64,000 nt of DNA from Onstottus_B sp049273855 (GTDB lineage: Bacteria; Acidobacteriota; Blastocatellia; UBA7656): NCBI GenBank assembly GCA_049273855.1, contig JBASRN010000095.1, forward strand, positions 5,435 through 69,434, given 5' to 3'. The notes beneath the pieces are model-generated. The model ran no database searches, was not told the DNA's origin, and worked only from the letters and a program-made list of their open reading frames with translations. Both the position numbers and the translations under genes were made by a program. Shown in pieces: positions 35,889 to 44,464 of the stretch (position 1 is its first letter; the number at the start of each line of letters is the position of its first letter).

Positions 35889-36020
35889 CTGAGTATCAGT
35901 GCTGCCTTTCTTGGCAAGCCCGGGAATAGAAACCAACCGAAAACCTCTTGCCGCCGGACCAGAGAAAAGATAATAAGCCAAACGGCTTCGTACTCAAACG
36001 AGAACTTGCCGTTGCGAACA

Positions 36021-37418
36021 TCATTCGAAGATCGATGGATCGATCTCTCGGAAGAAAACGTCGTGCAAGCGCGCGATCACGCTCTCGACTTCTGCCTGCT
36101 CGACCGTGAAGCTCATGGATATCAGAGACGAACCGTGCGAGATCACGTCGATGTTCGTTTCCTGCAAAGCCTTGAGCGCGCGGCTAACCGCCGAGTGATC
36201 GCTCCCCAGCTCTTCTCCTACAAGTGACACGACTGCTTTGTCAGGCTCCACGCTCACGCTGGCGTAGCGCGAGATCGATTCGACCAGATCGCGCCCGCCG
36301 TGCTTGAGATCGCGCGAATCGAGGGCCAGGACCACGTGCGAACCCGACATCGCCGTGAACAAAGCGCGCGCGCGTCGTTTCGCGAGCGTGTCCAGCACTG
36401 CTTTCAGCAGGTCATCGGTCGAAGCTTCGCCCGAGCCGCTTGCCCTCGTTTCCGCGTGAGCGCGGATGATCGTCACCGGCCGCATGTACGCGATCGACTT
36501 GATCAAATTCGATGAATGCGCGGCGGCGCCTATCGTGGTGCCGGTTGCATCCGGCTGCTTCGAGTTGTAGATGTGCAGGGGGATATTCCTGTGCGCCGCC
36601 GGGTAGATCGCCTTTGCGTGAAGCACTTTCGCGCCAAGGAAAGTGAGGTCGGCCGCTTCGGCAAAACTGCATGCCTTGACCGTGCGCGCGCCGGCAAACA
36701 CGCTCGGGTCGGCGGTCATCAAGCCCGGCACGTCCTTCCATATTTGAATATCTTCGGCGTTCATAGCGGCGCCGATAATCGATGCGGTGTAGTCCGAGCC
36801 TTCAAAGCCAAGCGTCGTCGTGGCTCCGTCGCGAGTCGCCCCGATAAAGCCCTGAACGACCGGCACCTCGCCCTGCTCGATTACCGGCGCAACCCTTTCC
36901 AGTATTGCCTGATTTGTCAGATCGAACAGCGGCGACGCGGCGCCGTACCGGTCGTCGGTCTTTATCAGCTCCCGTGCGTCCATCAGCCTTGTGCGAATAC
37001 CGCGCTCCGACATCGCGTCGGCCACGATGAACGACGAGAGCAATTCGCCGTAAGCGAGAATCTTGTCGAGTCCTCGCGGCGGGACTTCGCCGAGTATTGC
37101 GAGACCTTCGAGAAGCGTCTTAAGCTCGTCAAAATGTTGTTCGATCAGCGGGAGCGCGAGCCGCCCGGTCGCTTTCTGAACGAGGCGGCGAACCTCGCTG
37201 GTGTGCCGCGTTTTTAAGTCCGCAAGAAAACCAAGCGCTGTTCGAGAGTCGCCCGCCGCGGAAGCTTCGGCGGCAGCGAGCAGCTTGCGAGTAGTCTTGC
37301 CCATCGCTGAAACAACAATGACGGGCTTCTCGTTCAATCGCGCGCGGACGATCTCCGTCACGCGCTCTATTGAAGCCGCGTCCTCGACCGAAGTGCCGCC
37401 AAACTTCATGATAATCAT
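36021..37418 (-). CDS. lysC: Aspartate kinase
   Basis: The 465-residue enzyme starts at ATG 37418; the preceding frame is repeat read-through. The amino-acid-kinase domain has KFGGTSVEDA, a GFEGSDYTASII catalytic segment and IQIWKDVPGLMTADP. The C-terminal third has two ACT-type regulatory regions (SGSHVVLALDSRD, SVEPDKAVVSLVGEELG), so feedback control by lysine or threonine is likely. Length and layout resemble monofunctional aspartokinase III-type enzymes. It phosphorylates aspartate at the entry of the lysine, threonine and methionine pathways. It lies upstream of dapB on the minus strand. Confidence 0.95.
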   Translation of the reverse strand: MIIMKFGGTSVEDAASIERVTEIVRARLNEKPVIVVSAMGKTTRKLLAAAEASAAGDSRTALGFLADLKTRHTSEVRRLVQKATGRLALPLIEQHFDELKTLLEGLAILGEVPPRGLDKILAYGELLSSFIVADAMSERGIRTRLMDARELIKTDDRYGAASPLFDLTNQAILERVAPVIEQGEVPVVQGFIGATRDGATTTLGFEGSDYTASIIGAAMNAEDIQIWKDVPGLMTADPSVFAGARTVKACSFAEAADLTFLGAKVLHAKAIYPAAHRNIPLHIYNSKQPDATGTTIGAAAHSSNLIKSIAYMRPVTIIRAHAETRASGSGEASTDDLLKAVLDTLAKRRARALFTAMSGSHVVLALDSRDLKHGGRDLVESISRYASVSVEPDKAVVSLVGEELGSDHSAVSRALKALQETNIDVISHGSSLISMSFTVEQAEVESVIARLHDVFFREIDPSIFE

Positions 37419-37424
37419 AAGAAA

Positions 37425-37456
37425 GCAACCACAGATGAACACCGATGAACACTGGT
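37425..37456. repeat. Short copy of the CAGATGAACAC repeat
   Basis: AACCACAGATGAACACCGATGAACACTGG is a near-tandem ~11-bp repeat that recurs, inverted, at 45745-45779. It lies immediately upstream of the lysC start and generates the false ORF extension there. Only one arm is present. Confidence 0.6.
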
Positions 37457-37473
37457 CTCATCAACAGTTCGGA

Positions 37474-37770
37474 CTACAATCCGTAGTAAGAGGAGAAGTC
37501 GCTCTTTCCTTTTGGCAGTTTCCTGCACAGAATGATCAACCCGATTAACCCAGATGCCGCTCCTAAGGTCATCCCAACGATCGCGAAAAAGTAGGGAAGG
37601 AACACTAGACCTGTTCCGCAGACAAATTCCTGGCGGCTAGCAAGGCCTGTTGTTATTGACTGAACCGATCGGACTCCATAGAAGAAGCCGGTCACGGCGC
37701 CGACCAGAAGCGCGGAAGCCGATGTAAGAAATGATAGCGCGAGCCATTTCGTGTTCGACTCCCTCTTCAC
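37474..37770 (-). CDS. Small two-helix membrane protein
   Basis: The 98-residue product has two clear hydrophobic segments (WLALSFLTSASALLVGAVTGF, and FFAIVGMTLGAASGLIGLIILC), separated by a polar linker, and a basic then aromatic tail. I recognise no family. It lies between asd and lysC, with 13 bp to asd, so it is probably co-transcribed. The coding potential is supported by the coherent two-helix structure rather than by any homologue. Function unknown. Confidence 0.5.
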   Translation of the reverse strand: MKRESNTKWLALSFLTSASALLVGAVTGFFYGVRSVQSITTGLASRQEFVCGTGLVFLPYFFAIVGMTLGAASGLIGLIILCRKLPKGKSDFSSYYGL

Positions 37771-37783
37771 GATAGAGCCCCAG

Positions 37784-38836
37784 TCAGCCGAGGTAACCCT
37801 GAGCCCTCATTAGTTCCGCGTTGAGTATTGCAGCGCCGGCGGCGCCGCGAATAGTGTTGTGCGAAAGCGCCACGAATCGTATGTCGAACACCGGGCATAC
37901 GCGGATGCGGCCGACTACCGCGGTCATGCCCTCGCCCGCGTCGCGATCCAGGCGAGGCTGGGGCCGGTCGCGATCGGCCGTAACAATAATCGGATGTCTG
38001 GGAGCGGAAGGCAGGTCTAACTCTTGAGGCAGGGAAGTGAACTCCGTCAGCACCCGCGCAACATCATCAGGCATTGCCTTCTTTTTAAGCTCGACCGAAA
38101 CGCATGCCATGTGACCATCTTCGACGAACACACGATTGGTGTGCGCGCTGATGCGGCAATCTGAAAAGTGAATCCGGTCGCCTTCGAGCTTGCCCATGAT
38201 CTTAAGCGGTTCGGACTCGAGTTTCTCCTCTTCGCCGCCGATGAACGGGAGGACATTGCCGACCATGTCGATCGCGGCGTGCCCGGGATAGCCCGCGCCC
38301 GAGAGCGCCTGCATGGTCGTCACGATCACTCGCCGGGCGCCAAACGCTCGCTCGATCGGAGCAAGCGCCATCACAAGACCGATAGTTGCGCAGTTGGGGT
38401 TGGTGACAATCGCGCCTTTCCAGCCGCGCCGCTCGCGTTGCACTTCGATCAGGCCGAGATGATCGGGGTTGATCTCGGGAACGAGCAGCGGGACGTCTTC
38501 GGCCATGCGGTGGTTCCTCGAGTTGCTCACCACGATATAGCCCGCTCGCGCGAAGTTCTCTTCCACCTCGCCCGCGACCGATGCATCCAGACCGGAGAAG
38601 ACTACCGGGCAGTCGAGGTTTGGCTCGCAGGGTTTGACGAGTTTGTCTTTCAGCGATTCCGGGATGGGTGAGTACTGGCGCCAGGTGACGGCTTCTTTGT
38701 AAACCTTTCCCGCGGACCGATCCGACGCGGCGAGTTCCGTCAGTTCGAACCACGGGTGGTTCTCGAGCAGCGAGACAAACTTCTGCCCGACGGCGCCTGT
38801 TGCGCCCAACACGCCGACTGCGATCTTCTTGCTCAT
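37784..38836 (-). CDS. asd: Aspartate-semialdehyde dehydrogenase (archaeal/fungal type)
   Basis: The 350-residue enzyme begins with the NADP-binding GATGAVGQKFVSLLENHPWF. The catalytic Cys is in TNPNCATIGLVMALAPIE, the phosphate-binding SNSRNHRM precedes it, and the substrate-base His lies in ISAHTNRVFV. The motif ALSGAGYPG places it in the archaeal/fungal branch of Asd rather than the E. coli branch. It reduces aspartyl phosphate to aspartate semialdehyde, linking LysC to DapA. The cluster continues downstream to lysC. Confidence 0.95.
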   Translation of the reverse strand: MSKKIAVGVLGATGAVGQKFVSLLENHPWFELTELAASDRSAGKVYKEAVTWRQYSPIPESLKDKLVKPCEPNLDCPVVFSGLDASVAGEVEENFARAGYIVVSNSRNHRMAEDVPLLVPEINPDHLGLIEVQRERRGWKGAIVTNPNCATIGLVMALAPIERAFGARRVIVTTMQALSGAGYPGHAAIDMVGNVLPFIGGEEEKLESEPLKIMGKLEGDRIHFSDCRISAHTNRVFVEDGHMACVSVELKKKAMPDDVARVLTEFTSLPQELDLPSAPRHPIIVTADRDRPQPRLDRDAGEGMTAVVGRIRVCPVFDIRFVALSHNTIRGAAGAAILNAELMRAQGYLG

Positions 38837-38841
38837 AGTTC

Positions 38842-38925
38842 CTTTGATGCGTCTTCGCGTTCTTGCGACTTTGTGTGAAAAGATGGATCCATCTCACGCC
38901 AAGCCGCTAAACCGCAAACATACCC
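38842..38925. repeat. Probable degraded CTTTGCG-type intergenic repeat
   Basis: TCTTCGCGTTCTTGCGACTT and TGTGTGA on the left and the inverse CATCTCACGCCAAGCCGC, TAAACCGCAAAC on the right surround a short GGATCC core. The arms resemble the widespread CTCACGCAAAG-type inverted repeats. It lies between asd and the dapE-like gene. Weak pattern. Confidence 0.4.
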
Positions 38926-38929
38926 GCTA

Positions 38930-39925
38930 CTAAACGCTCGCCTTCAAGCGCTTAACCATCTGTTTGTACGCGTCGACAGCGGCGGCAAGCTCGCGCTTTG
39001 AGATTTTCTCACCCGCAGTGTGCGCGTCAAGTATCGAACCCGGTCCGAACAGCAACGGACGGCCCCAGGCTGTCAGCATCGGGATGTCGGTCGTGAACGA
39101 CACAACCGTCGTTTCAAACCCGTCGAGTTTCTCCATGAAAACCGGATTGCACTCGAAGCCGTATTCGATGCCGGTTCTTCCCCCGACGATGTCTTCTATC
39201 TTGCGCTTGAGTGAAACAGTGTCGGTTACGACACGAAACATAAGCTCGGCTTCCGCATTCGGCGGGATGACGTTAGCCGCGACTCCCCCGCTCATGAATC
39301 CGATGTTCATCGTAGTCCTGCCCATTATCTGGTCTACGGGAAACTCGGCTCGTCTCAAGTCGTCGAGCACATCGATCAGCTTCTCGATTGCCGACTCACC
39401 CCGCTCCGGGTAGGCAGCGTGAGCCGCGCGACCCACCGACTTAAGAATGGCTCTCAAAGCCCCTTTCGACCCGAGAGCCAGATTCGACTCGGTGGGCTCG
39501 CCGTTGATCAGGAAGCGCGAGCGGTTCGGGATCGTGTTTGCCGCGCGAGCGCCCTGGCTGCCGGCTTCTTCGCCGACCAGAAACAGTAGGCCAAAGTCTG
39601 TCACATCGGACTCGATCAGCGCTTCGGCCGCTTTGACCATCGCTGCAACCAGGCCTTTCGCATCGCAGGCGCCCCTGCCATAGATGAACTCGCCGTCTTC
39701 CCTGAATTCAACATACGGCGGAACGGTGTCGATGTGCGTCGACAGAACTACATCAGGTTCGCCGCGCCGGGCGTAGACGTTTGGCCGGTCGTCGCCGATG
39801 TCCTGAAGCTCGACTTCAAACCCGGAATCACCAAGACGGTGTGCGAGAAAGCGTGCGACTGATCCTTCGTCACCGCTGATGGAAGGAATCTCGATCAGGG
39901 CGCGTGTCAGTTCAAAGACGTTCAT
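38930..39925 (-). CDS. dapE: M20-family amidohydrolase, probable succinyl-diaminopimelate desuccinylase
   Basis: The 331-residue enzyme starts at ATG 39925 (MNVFELTRA); the upstream frame is not supported. It has the metallopeptidase motifs of family M20: STHIDTVPP (His, Asp), GRGACDAKG (Asp bridging), FLVGEEAGSQGA (catalytic Glu pair), NGEPTESNLALGSKG (Glu) and HTAGEKI (His) near the C-terminus. ArgE, LysK and DapE cannot be separated by motif alone. Its place with dapD, dapB, asd and lysC makes DapE the best assignment. It would release succinate to give LL-diaminopimelate. Confidence 0.83.
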   Translation of the reverse strand: MNVFELTRALIEIPSISGDEGSVARFLAHRLGDSGFEVELQDIGDDRPNVYARRGEPDVVLSTHIDTVPPYVEFREDGEFIYGRGACDAKGLVAAMVKAAEALIESDVTDFGLLFLVGEEAGSQGARAANTIPNRSRFLINGEPTESNLALGSKGALRAILKSVGRAAHAAYPERGESAIEKLIDVLDDLRRAEFPVDQIMGRTTMNIGFMSGGVAANVIPPNAEAELMFRVVTDTVSLKRKIEDIVGGRTGIEYGFECNPVFMEKLDGFETTVVSFTTDIPMLTAWGRPLLFGPGSILDAHTAGEKISKRELAAAVDAYKQMVKRLKASV

Positions 39926-39965
39926 AGGTCCTGGACTTGGGGATCGAGTGATCTCGTTGGAAGGC

Positions 39966-40580
39966 TCATCGAATTGCGCCGATGTTCTCTTCGTTTGTCT
40001 CTTGATTGGCTTCGGGTTCCGTCGCGCGATACAACTCGTAGCACGACCGGCAGCGAGCTTCATACGAAACATCGCCGACTTCTATCTGCGAATCCCCGCC
40101 CGCGACTCGCTGTGAGTAATGCGCGGGCCCTCCGCAACGAACGCACACCGCATGCATCTTCGAGACGTACTCGGCTACGGCAAGCAGCGCGGGCATCGGG
40201 CCGAACGGGCGGCGGCTGTAGTCCTGATCCAACCCGGCGGCGATCACGCGAATTCCGGCGTCGGCCAGGTCCATGCAAAGATCGACGATCGGCGGGTCAA
40301 AGAATTGGATCTCGTCGATCCCGACCACTTTCACGCCGAAGACGAGGCTGGCTCGAAGCTGGGCGGTGTTGTTCACTGCGATGGCGTCGATGCCGCGGTT
40401 GTCGCGCGAGATGATCCGCTGATCGTCGAACCGGTTGTCGATCGCCGGTTTGAATATCTGAGTGCGTTGCCGGGCGATCTCGGCTCGGCGAACGCGGCGG
40501 ATAAGCTCTTCGCTCTTGCCGCTGAACATGCCGCCGGTTATGACTTCAATCCAGCCGCCTCTGGGGCTTAAGTTTTCCAT
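39966..40580 (-). CDS. tdk: Thymidine kinase
   Basis: The 204-residue type II enzyme has a P-loop GGMFSGKSEELIRRVRRAE, the DEIQFF Walker-B region, the LDQDYSRRPFGPMP lid, and a zinc-binding CVRC and CRSC pair in the C-terminal lasso domain. It phosphorylates thymidine in salvage. It is 40 bp upstream of dapE on the same strand and could lead the lysine cluster transcript, though without obvious functional link. Confidence 0.96.
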   Translation of the reverse strand: MENLSPRGGWIEVITGGMFSGKSEELIRRVRRAEIARQRTQIFKPAIDNRFDDQRIISRDNRGIDAIAVNNTAQLRASLVFGVKVVGIDEIQFFDPPIVDLCMDLADAGIRVIAAGLDQDYSRRPFGPMPALLAVAEYVSKMHAVCVRCGGPAHYSQRVAGGDSQIEVGDVSYEARCRSCYELYRATEPEANQETNEENIGAIR

Positions 40581-40675
40581 TGCTGATCCTGTGAAAACGC
40601 TCCCGTCCCACCCGCGGTCCGCTCATTATCGAAGCAGAGTCGGAGCATTTTGAGGCTGCGTCCGCTCCAAGCCTC

Positions 40676-41266
40676 TCAATTCAATCTCGCCTGCAGCCTT
40701 CTTAGTGCCGTGATCGCAAGGGTGTACTTCGGATTCAGCACCACCGCCTCCCGATACTCTCTAAGAGCCTCAAACCAGCGGCCCATCGCTTCGTAGACGC
40801 GCCCCAGGTTGAAGTGCGGATAGAAGTACGCCTCGTAGCGCGGGGCCGTCATACCGCGCTGGAGCCACGGAATGGCACCGTGCAGGTTGCCCGCTTCGAT
40901 CAAGTATGCCCCGATGTCGTTGTACGGATTGCCAAAGTCCGGATCGACTTCGATCGCGTGATGACACTCCTCGATCGCCTCGTCGCGCAAACCCATGAAG
41001 CTGTAAGTCCAGCCCAGAAACGTATGTGCTTCGGCCGTAGGGTAGCTCTCGATTGACCGCTTGTAGAGGTCGGCAGCCTCGTCCAGTTCGCCGCGCATCT
41101 GCGCTTCATAAGCCTGCTGAAAATAATGAAGCGCCTCACGCTTTCGTTCGGCTTCGTCTTCGGTCAGGAACTCTTCGCCGCCAAAAGGCATGCCGCCGAT
41201 CCCGGTGTCGAGCGAGATAAGCTTTCTCGAGCCTTCTCCAGGATGGGCTTCAGTCTTCTCAGTCAT
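40676..41266 (-). CDS. Tetratricopeptide-repeat protein
   Basis: The 196-residue protein starts at ATG 41266; the longer ORF reads through the repeat at 41312. An N-terminal disordered part precedes about four TPRs: AYEAQMRGELDEAADLYKRS, TFLGWTYSFMGLRDEAIEEC, a degenerate third (AYLIEAGNLHGAIPWLQRG) and NLGRVYEAMGRWFEALREY. TPRs mediate protein contacts; no enzyme domain and no signal peptide is seen. It is upstream of tdk, about 95 bp away. Partner unknown. Confidence 0.85.
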   Translation of the reverse strand: MTEKTEAHPGEGSRKLISLDTGIGGMPFGGEEFLTEDEAERKREALHYFQQAYEAQMRGELDEAADLYKRSIESYPTAEAHTFLGWTYSFMGLRDEAIEECHHAIEVDPDFGNPYNDIGAYLIEAGNLHGAIPWLQRGMTAPRYEAYFYPHFNLGRVYEAMGRWFEALREYREAVVLNPKYTLAITALRRLQARLN

Positions 41267-41311
41267 ACGCGTTTCTTTGTAGTGAAAGGCCGCTTCGAAA
41301 TTCAAGCGGCA

Positions 41312-41440
41312 CTTGTACGGGCGGCCCTCAGTGGCCGCCCCTTTCACGCTACCGTTCAGACTCGCCCTGAGGACCCCCGGGATGCGCCTTTGTTGAGAGC
41401 ATTTCAGCAAGGGGCGGCCACAGAGTGCCGCCCGTACGAG
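41312..41440. repeat. Complete ~129-bp copy of the TTGTACGGGCGG palindromic repeat
   Basis: The left arm TTGTACGGGCGGCCCTCAGT plus GGCCGCCCC and the right arm GGGGCGGCCACAGAGTGCCG plus CCCGTACGAG are inverted with few mismatches over ~29 bp. The central ~70 bp is unrelated to the copies at 35240 and 56372. It lies between the TPR gene and the gamma-glutamyltransferase gene. Confidence 0.9.
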
Positions 41441-41464
41441 CATCAACCGCTCCTAACAGCTCCG

Positions 41465-43168
41465 CTAATATCCGAGCGCCATGCCGTCTTTGCGCGGGTC
41501 CGAAGCTCCCATCAATGTCCCATTCGACGGGTCGATCATTATCGCCTGCCCGCCGCCCATCGAAAACCCGAAAGCGTTCCCCCTCTGATGGCCCCTCTCG
41601 ATCAATCGTGTTATGACCGCGCCGGTCATGGCGTCTTCCATTAGGACTTGTCTGCCGCTCACGTAGCGAAAGCGTGGAGCTTCGATCGCTTGCTGCAAGC
41701 TCATTCCAAGGTCGATAAAATTTGTCAGCACCTGTACGTGGCCTTGAGGCTGTATCCCTCCGCCCATCACACCGAATGACATGAACAGCTTGCCGTTCTT
41801 GAAAACCATCGCCGGGATGATCGTATGAAACGGCCGCTTGCCCGGTTCGAGACGGTTGGCATGATTGGGATCGAGCGAGAACCCGGAGCCCCGATCGTGC
41901 AGTACGATTCCGGTATCGCCTGCGACTATTCCCGAACCGAACGATTCATAGATGCTGTTGATAAACGAGACCGCGTTGCGATCTTTGTCTACAACGGTGA
42001 AGTAAGTCGTGTCGCTCGAGTTCGTAAACTCGCCAGGCTCGGGTGATTCGATCACCTTTTCGGGATCTATGAGCGCTCGCCGCGATGCCGCGTATTCCTT
42101 CGATAGCAATTGAGTGACCGGAACTTTGGCAAACGCGGGATCGGCTATGTACTTATCGCGATCCGCAAACGCGAGCTTCGAAGCTTCAATCAACGTGTGG
42201 TAGTAGAGATCGGGCCGCTTGTTCATCGCCGCGATGTCGAGGCCTTCGAGGATGTTCAGCGTCAGCAGCGCGGTGAGACCTTGTCCGTTCGGCGGGCACT
42301 CATACACCGTGTAGCCACGATAGTTCGTCGAGAGCGGCTCGACCCATTCCGAGCGGTGTTCAGCGAAGTCCTGCATTGAAAGAAACCCGCCGTTCTTCTC
42401 GCAATAGTCCACGATCGCGCGAGCGATCTCGCCCTTGTAGAACGCGTCGCGCCCGCCACGCGCCAGCGTCCGAAACGTCCTCGCTAGGTTCCTCTGACGA
42501 AACACCTCGCCGGCGCGCGGCGCCCGGCCATCGACCAGGTAGTTTGACGCGGCGGCAGGCGTTCGCTTGAGCTTGTCGACTTCGTAGCCCCAGTCGCGCG
42601 CCGCTTTCTCCATAACCGGGAAACCGTTCTCGGCGTAGTCGATAGCCGGGGCAAGCAGATCGCCAAGCTTCATCGTGCCGTACCTGTCGAGCAGCGTAAC
42701 CCACCCGTCAAACGCGCCCGGCACGGTGATTGGCTCCATTCCGATCGCGGGTACGCTGGTCATCCCCTTCTTTTGGAAGTGATCGAGCGTCAACGCCCGA
42801 GGCGAGCGGCCGCTGGCGTTCAATCCTTTCAGTTCTTTTGTCTTTGACAGGTAGACCAGCATGAACGCGTCGCCGCCGATGCCGGTCATCATCGGCTCGG
42901 TGACGTTGAGGACGGCTGCCATCGCGATCGCGGCATCCACCGCATTGCCGCCGCGTTTCAGGACGTCAAGCCCGATCTGTGATGCGAACGGCTGGCTCGA
43001 AGCTACCATCCCGTGTTCGGCGCGCACGATAGACCGACCAGGCTTTATGGTATCCGACCACTTATTTGGATCGGCGCCAGGGAGAGCGCTTCCTGTAAGC
43101 ATCAACATAACGGCAACTATCGAAGTTAGCTTGCGCGGCGAGAGCATTGAGTGGAGTGAGTGTGGCAT
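41465..43168 (-). CDS. ggt: Gamma-glutamyltransferase (secreted)
   Basis: The 567-residue precursor starts at ATG 43168; a GTG 27 nt upstream is possible. A signal peptide lies at about 1-32. The large-subunit part has MVASSQPFASQIGLDVLKRGGNAVDAA and the GGNAVDAAIA helix; the autocatalytic Thr begins the small subunit in SSDTTYFTVVDKD, and SFINSIYESFGSG plus the glutamate-binding region complete the site. It cleaves gamma-glutamyl bonds, for example in glutathione, in the periplasm. It ends near the repeat at 41312. Confidence 0.95.
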   Translation of the reverse strand: MPHSLHSMLSPRKLTSIVAVMLMLTGSALPGADPNKWSDTIKPGRSIVRAEHGMVASSQPFASQIGLDVLKRGGNAVDAAIAMAAVLNVTEPMMTGIGGDAFMLVYLSKTKELKGLNASGRSPRALTLDHFQKKGMTSVPAIGMEPITVPGAFDGWVTLLDRYGTMKLGDLLAPAIDYAENGFPVMEKAARDWGYEVDKLKRTPAAASNYLVDGRAPRAGEVFRQRNLARTFRTLARGGRDAFYKGEIARAIVDYCEKNGGFLSMQDFAEHRSEWVEPLSTNYRGYTVYECPPNGQGLTALLTLNILEGLDIAAMNKRPDLYYHTLIEASKLAFADRDKYIADPAFAKVPVTQLLSKEYAASRRALIDPEKVIESPEPGEFTNSSDTTYFTVVDKDRNAVSFINSIYESFGSGIVAGDTGIVLHDRGSGFSLDPNHANRLEPGKRPFHTIIPAMVFKNGKLFMSFGVMGGGIQPQGHVQVLTNFIDLGMSLQQAIEAPRFRYVSGRQVLMEDAMTGAVITRLIERGHQRGNAFGFSMGGGQAIMIDPSNGTLMGASDPRKDGMALGY

Positions 43169-43233
43169 GTTCTTGATTCGGCTTTGCGAGTGCACTCATC
43201 CGTGGCGCGCAATCCAAACCTAACCTGAGTACG

Positions 43234-43821
43234 CTACGACGCCGGTCGGGTCTGCCCGCGATGACAGGTGAAGCAGGTCACCCGTGCAGCGCCTCCGAGC
43301 TTCACGTTTGTCTCGCGAACAAGCGTGATCATCTTGCGAGCCACCTGTTTCGGCGGCTTATCGTCTTTCTCGAACTGGTCCTTGATGTGACAGTATGTGC
43401 AATCGACTCCAAGCGAAGCCTTGAACGCAAACATCACGCTCATAATCCGGTCCGACGGAAGCCCCTTTAGCATCTGGACGTTCTTGTATTTTTGTTCAGC
43501 TCGCTCTTCGCGGCTCGACGCGGGGAGCGGATCGAGCGACGGGAGTTGCGACTCCTCCGAGCTGGCCGGGGAGGGCGCACTCGGCGCGCCGGCGCCGGCG
43601 GGCAAGGGCGGAGCGGGAATCGTTTGACCTGTGTCGACAGGCGGATGATTCGGCGGAAGCGATTGATTGGGGATGCTGTTCACCGAAGTCGCCTTTTCGC
43701 CGGTTGACGCTGCTATTGCGCCCGGGATCGGCTTCGGGCCAAACCAGTTTGCCGAATAGAACCCGAGGGCCAGACCAAGCACGATGCCTCCGACTCCGTA
43801 GACGATATAGTCCTTAATCAT
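43234..43821 (-). CDS. Membrane-anchored c-type cytochrome (PRC cytochrome family)
   Basis: The 195-residue protein has an N-terminal membrane anchor (about 8-25) and a long Pro/Ser/Ala-rich linker. The C-terminal domain has two CxxCH motifs, CTYCH (141-145) and CFTCH (183-187), with the segment IKDQFEKDDKPPKQVARKM between. This layout is the photosynthetic-reaction-centre cytochrome-like (CytoC_RC) family, common as secreted small cytochromes in Acidobacteriota and not tied to photosynthesis. It is likely a periplasmic electron carrier. Only two hemes are predicted. Confidence 0.85.
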   Translation of the reverse strand: MIKDYIVYGVGGIVLGLALGFYSANWFGPKPIPGAIAASTGEKATSVNSIPNQSLPPNHPPVDTGQTIPAPPLPAGAGAPSAPSPASSEESQLPSLDPLPASSREERAEQKYKNVQMLKGLPSDRIMSVMFAFKASLGVDCTYCHIKDQFEKDDKPPKQVARKMITLVRETNVKLGGAARVTCFTCHRGQTRPAS

Positions 43822-44111
43822 TGCGAACTCCGCTCTCCGAGATATTAATTCAAAGGATATACCTTACCGGCTGCCGGCGTGACGCTTCTTCTGACTGATC
43901 AATTCACAGAAGCGTATCATGACCCAGCAAGGCAAGCAGGATTCTAGCACAGCGCCCGAAAGAGATCGAAGCAGAACCCCGCAGCTAGCTCGGGTTTGCG
44001 CGAACATTCGGGAGTCAGCACGAGAGGCTGGCTGCTTGAGTCGACGAAGGGCCGTTGTCTGCGCCGCTGTCAAATGGTACTTTAAGACATCAGTCAATAA
44101 GGGTGATGGCC

Positions 44112-44402
44112 ATGGACACCAATATCGGCTCGCTGATCGTGCGTACGCCAAGAGTGCTCGGAGGAAGACCGCGCATTGACGGTACCCGTATTGCAGTTCG
44201 AACGATTGCCATCCTCTATAAACAAGGGCTCTCTCCCGAAGAGATTGCGGATCAGTATCCGCAGTTAAGCCTGGCGCAAGTGTACGCCGCGCTCACCTAT
44301 TACCATGCCACTCAGGCCGAGATTGAAGCCGACATTGCTGCCGAACAAGAGGAGTACGACCGCTTGGCTCGTAAGCATAACCGAACTCGAAAAAGTGCCT
44401 AG
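44112..44402 (+). CDS. DUF433 domain protein, orphan antitoxin candidate
   Basis: The 96-residue protein starts at ATG 44112, where AAGGG lies 8 nt upstream; the ATG at 44106 is too close. The DUF433 motif is visible: GGRPRIDGTRIAVRTI, then GLSPEEIADQYPQLSLAQVYAALTYY, a winged-helix-like DNA-binding fold. DUF433 genes are usually followed by a DUF5615 PIN-like toxin; here no toxin gene is found, and a minus-strand dipeptidase gene follows. Possibly a lone regulator. A weak promoter-like TTGTCT-N17-TACTTT occurs at 44055-44083. Confidence 0.85.
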   Translation: MDTNIGSLIVRTPRVLGGRPRIDGTRIAVRTIAILYKQGLSPEEIADQYPQLSLAQVYAALTYYHATQAEIEADIAAEQEEYDRLARKHNRTRKSA

Positions 44403-44464
44403 CAGTAAGGCCCTCGGCAGTTTGCGAAACGTCGAGTTTCTAAGCCATTGGGGATCGTAAAGCA

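Noticed and set aside
43864..44179. Small ORFs on both strands before the DUF433 gene
   Set aside because: Overlapping low-quality frames without Shine-Dalgarno or motif; composition unlike nearby genes.
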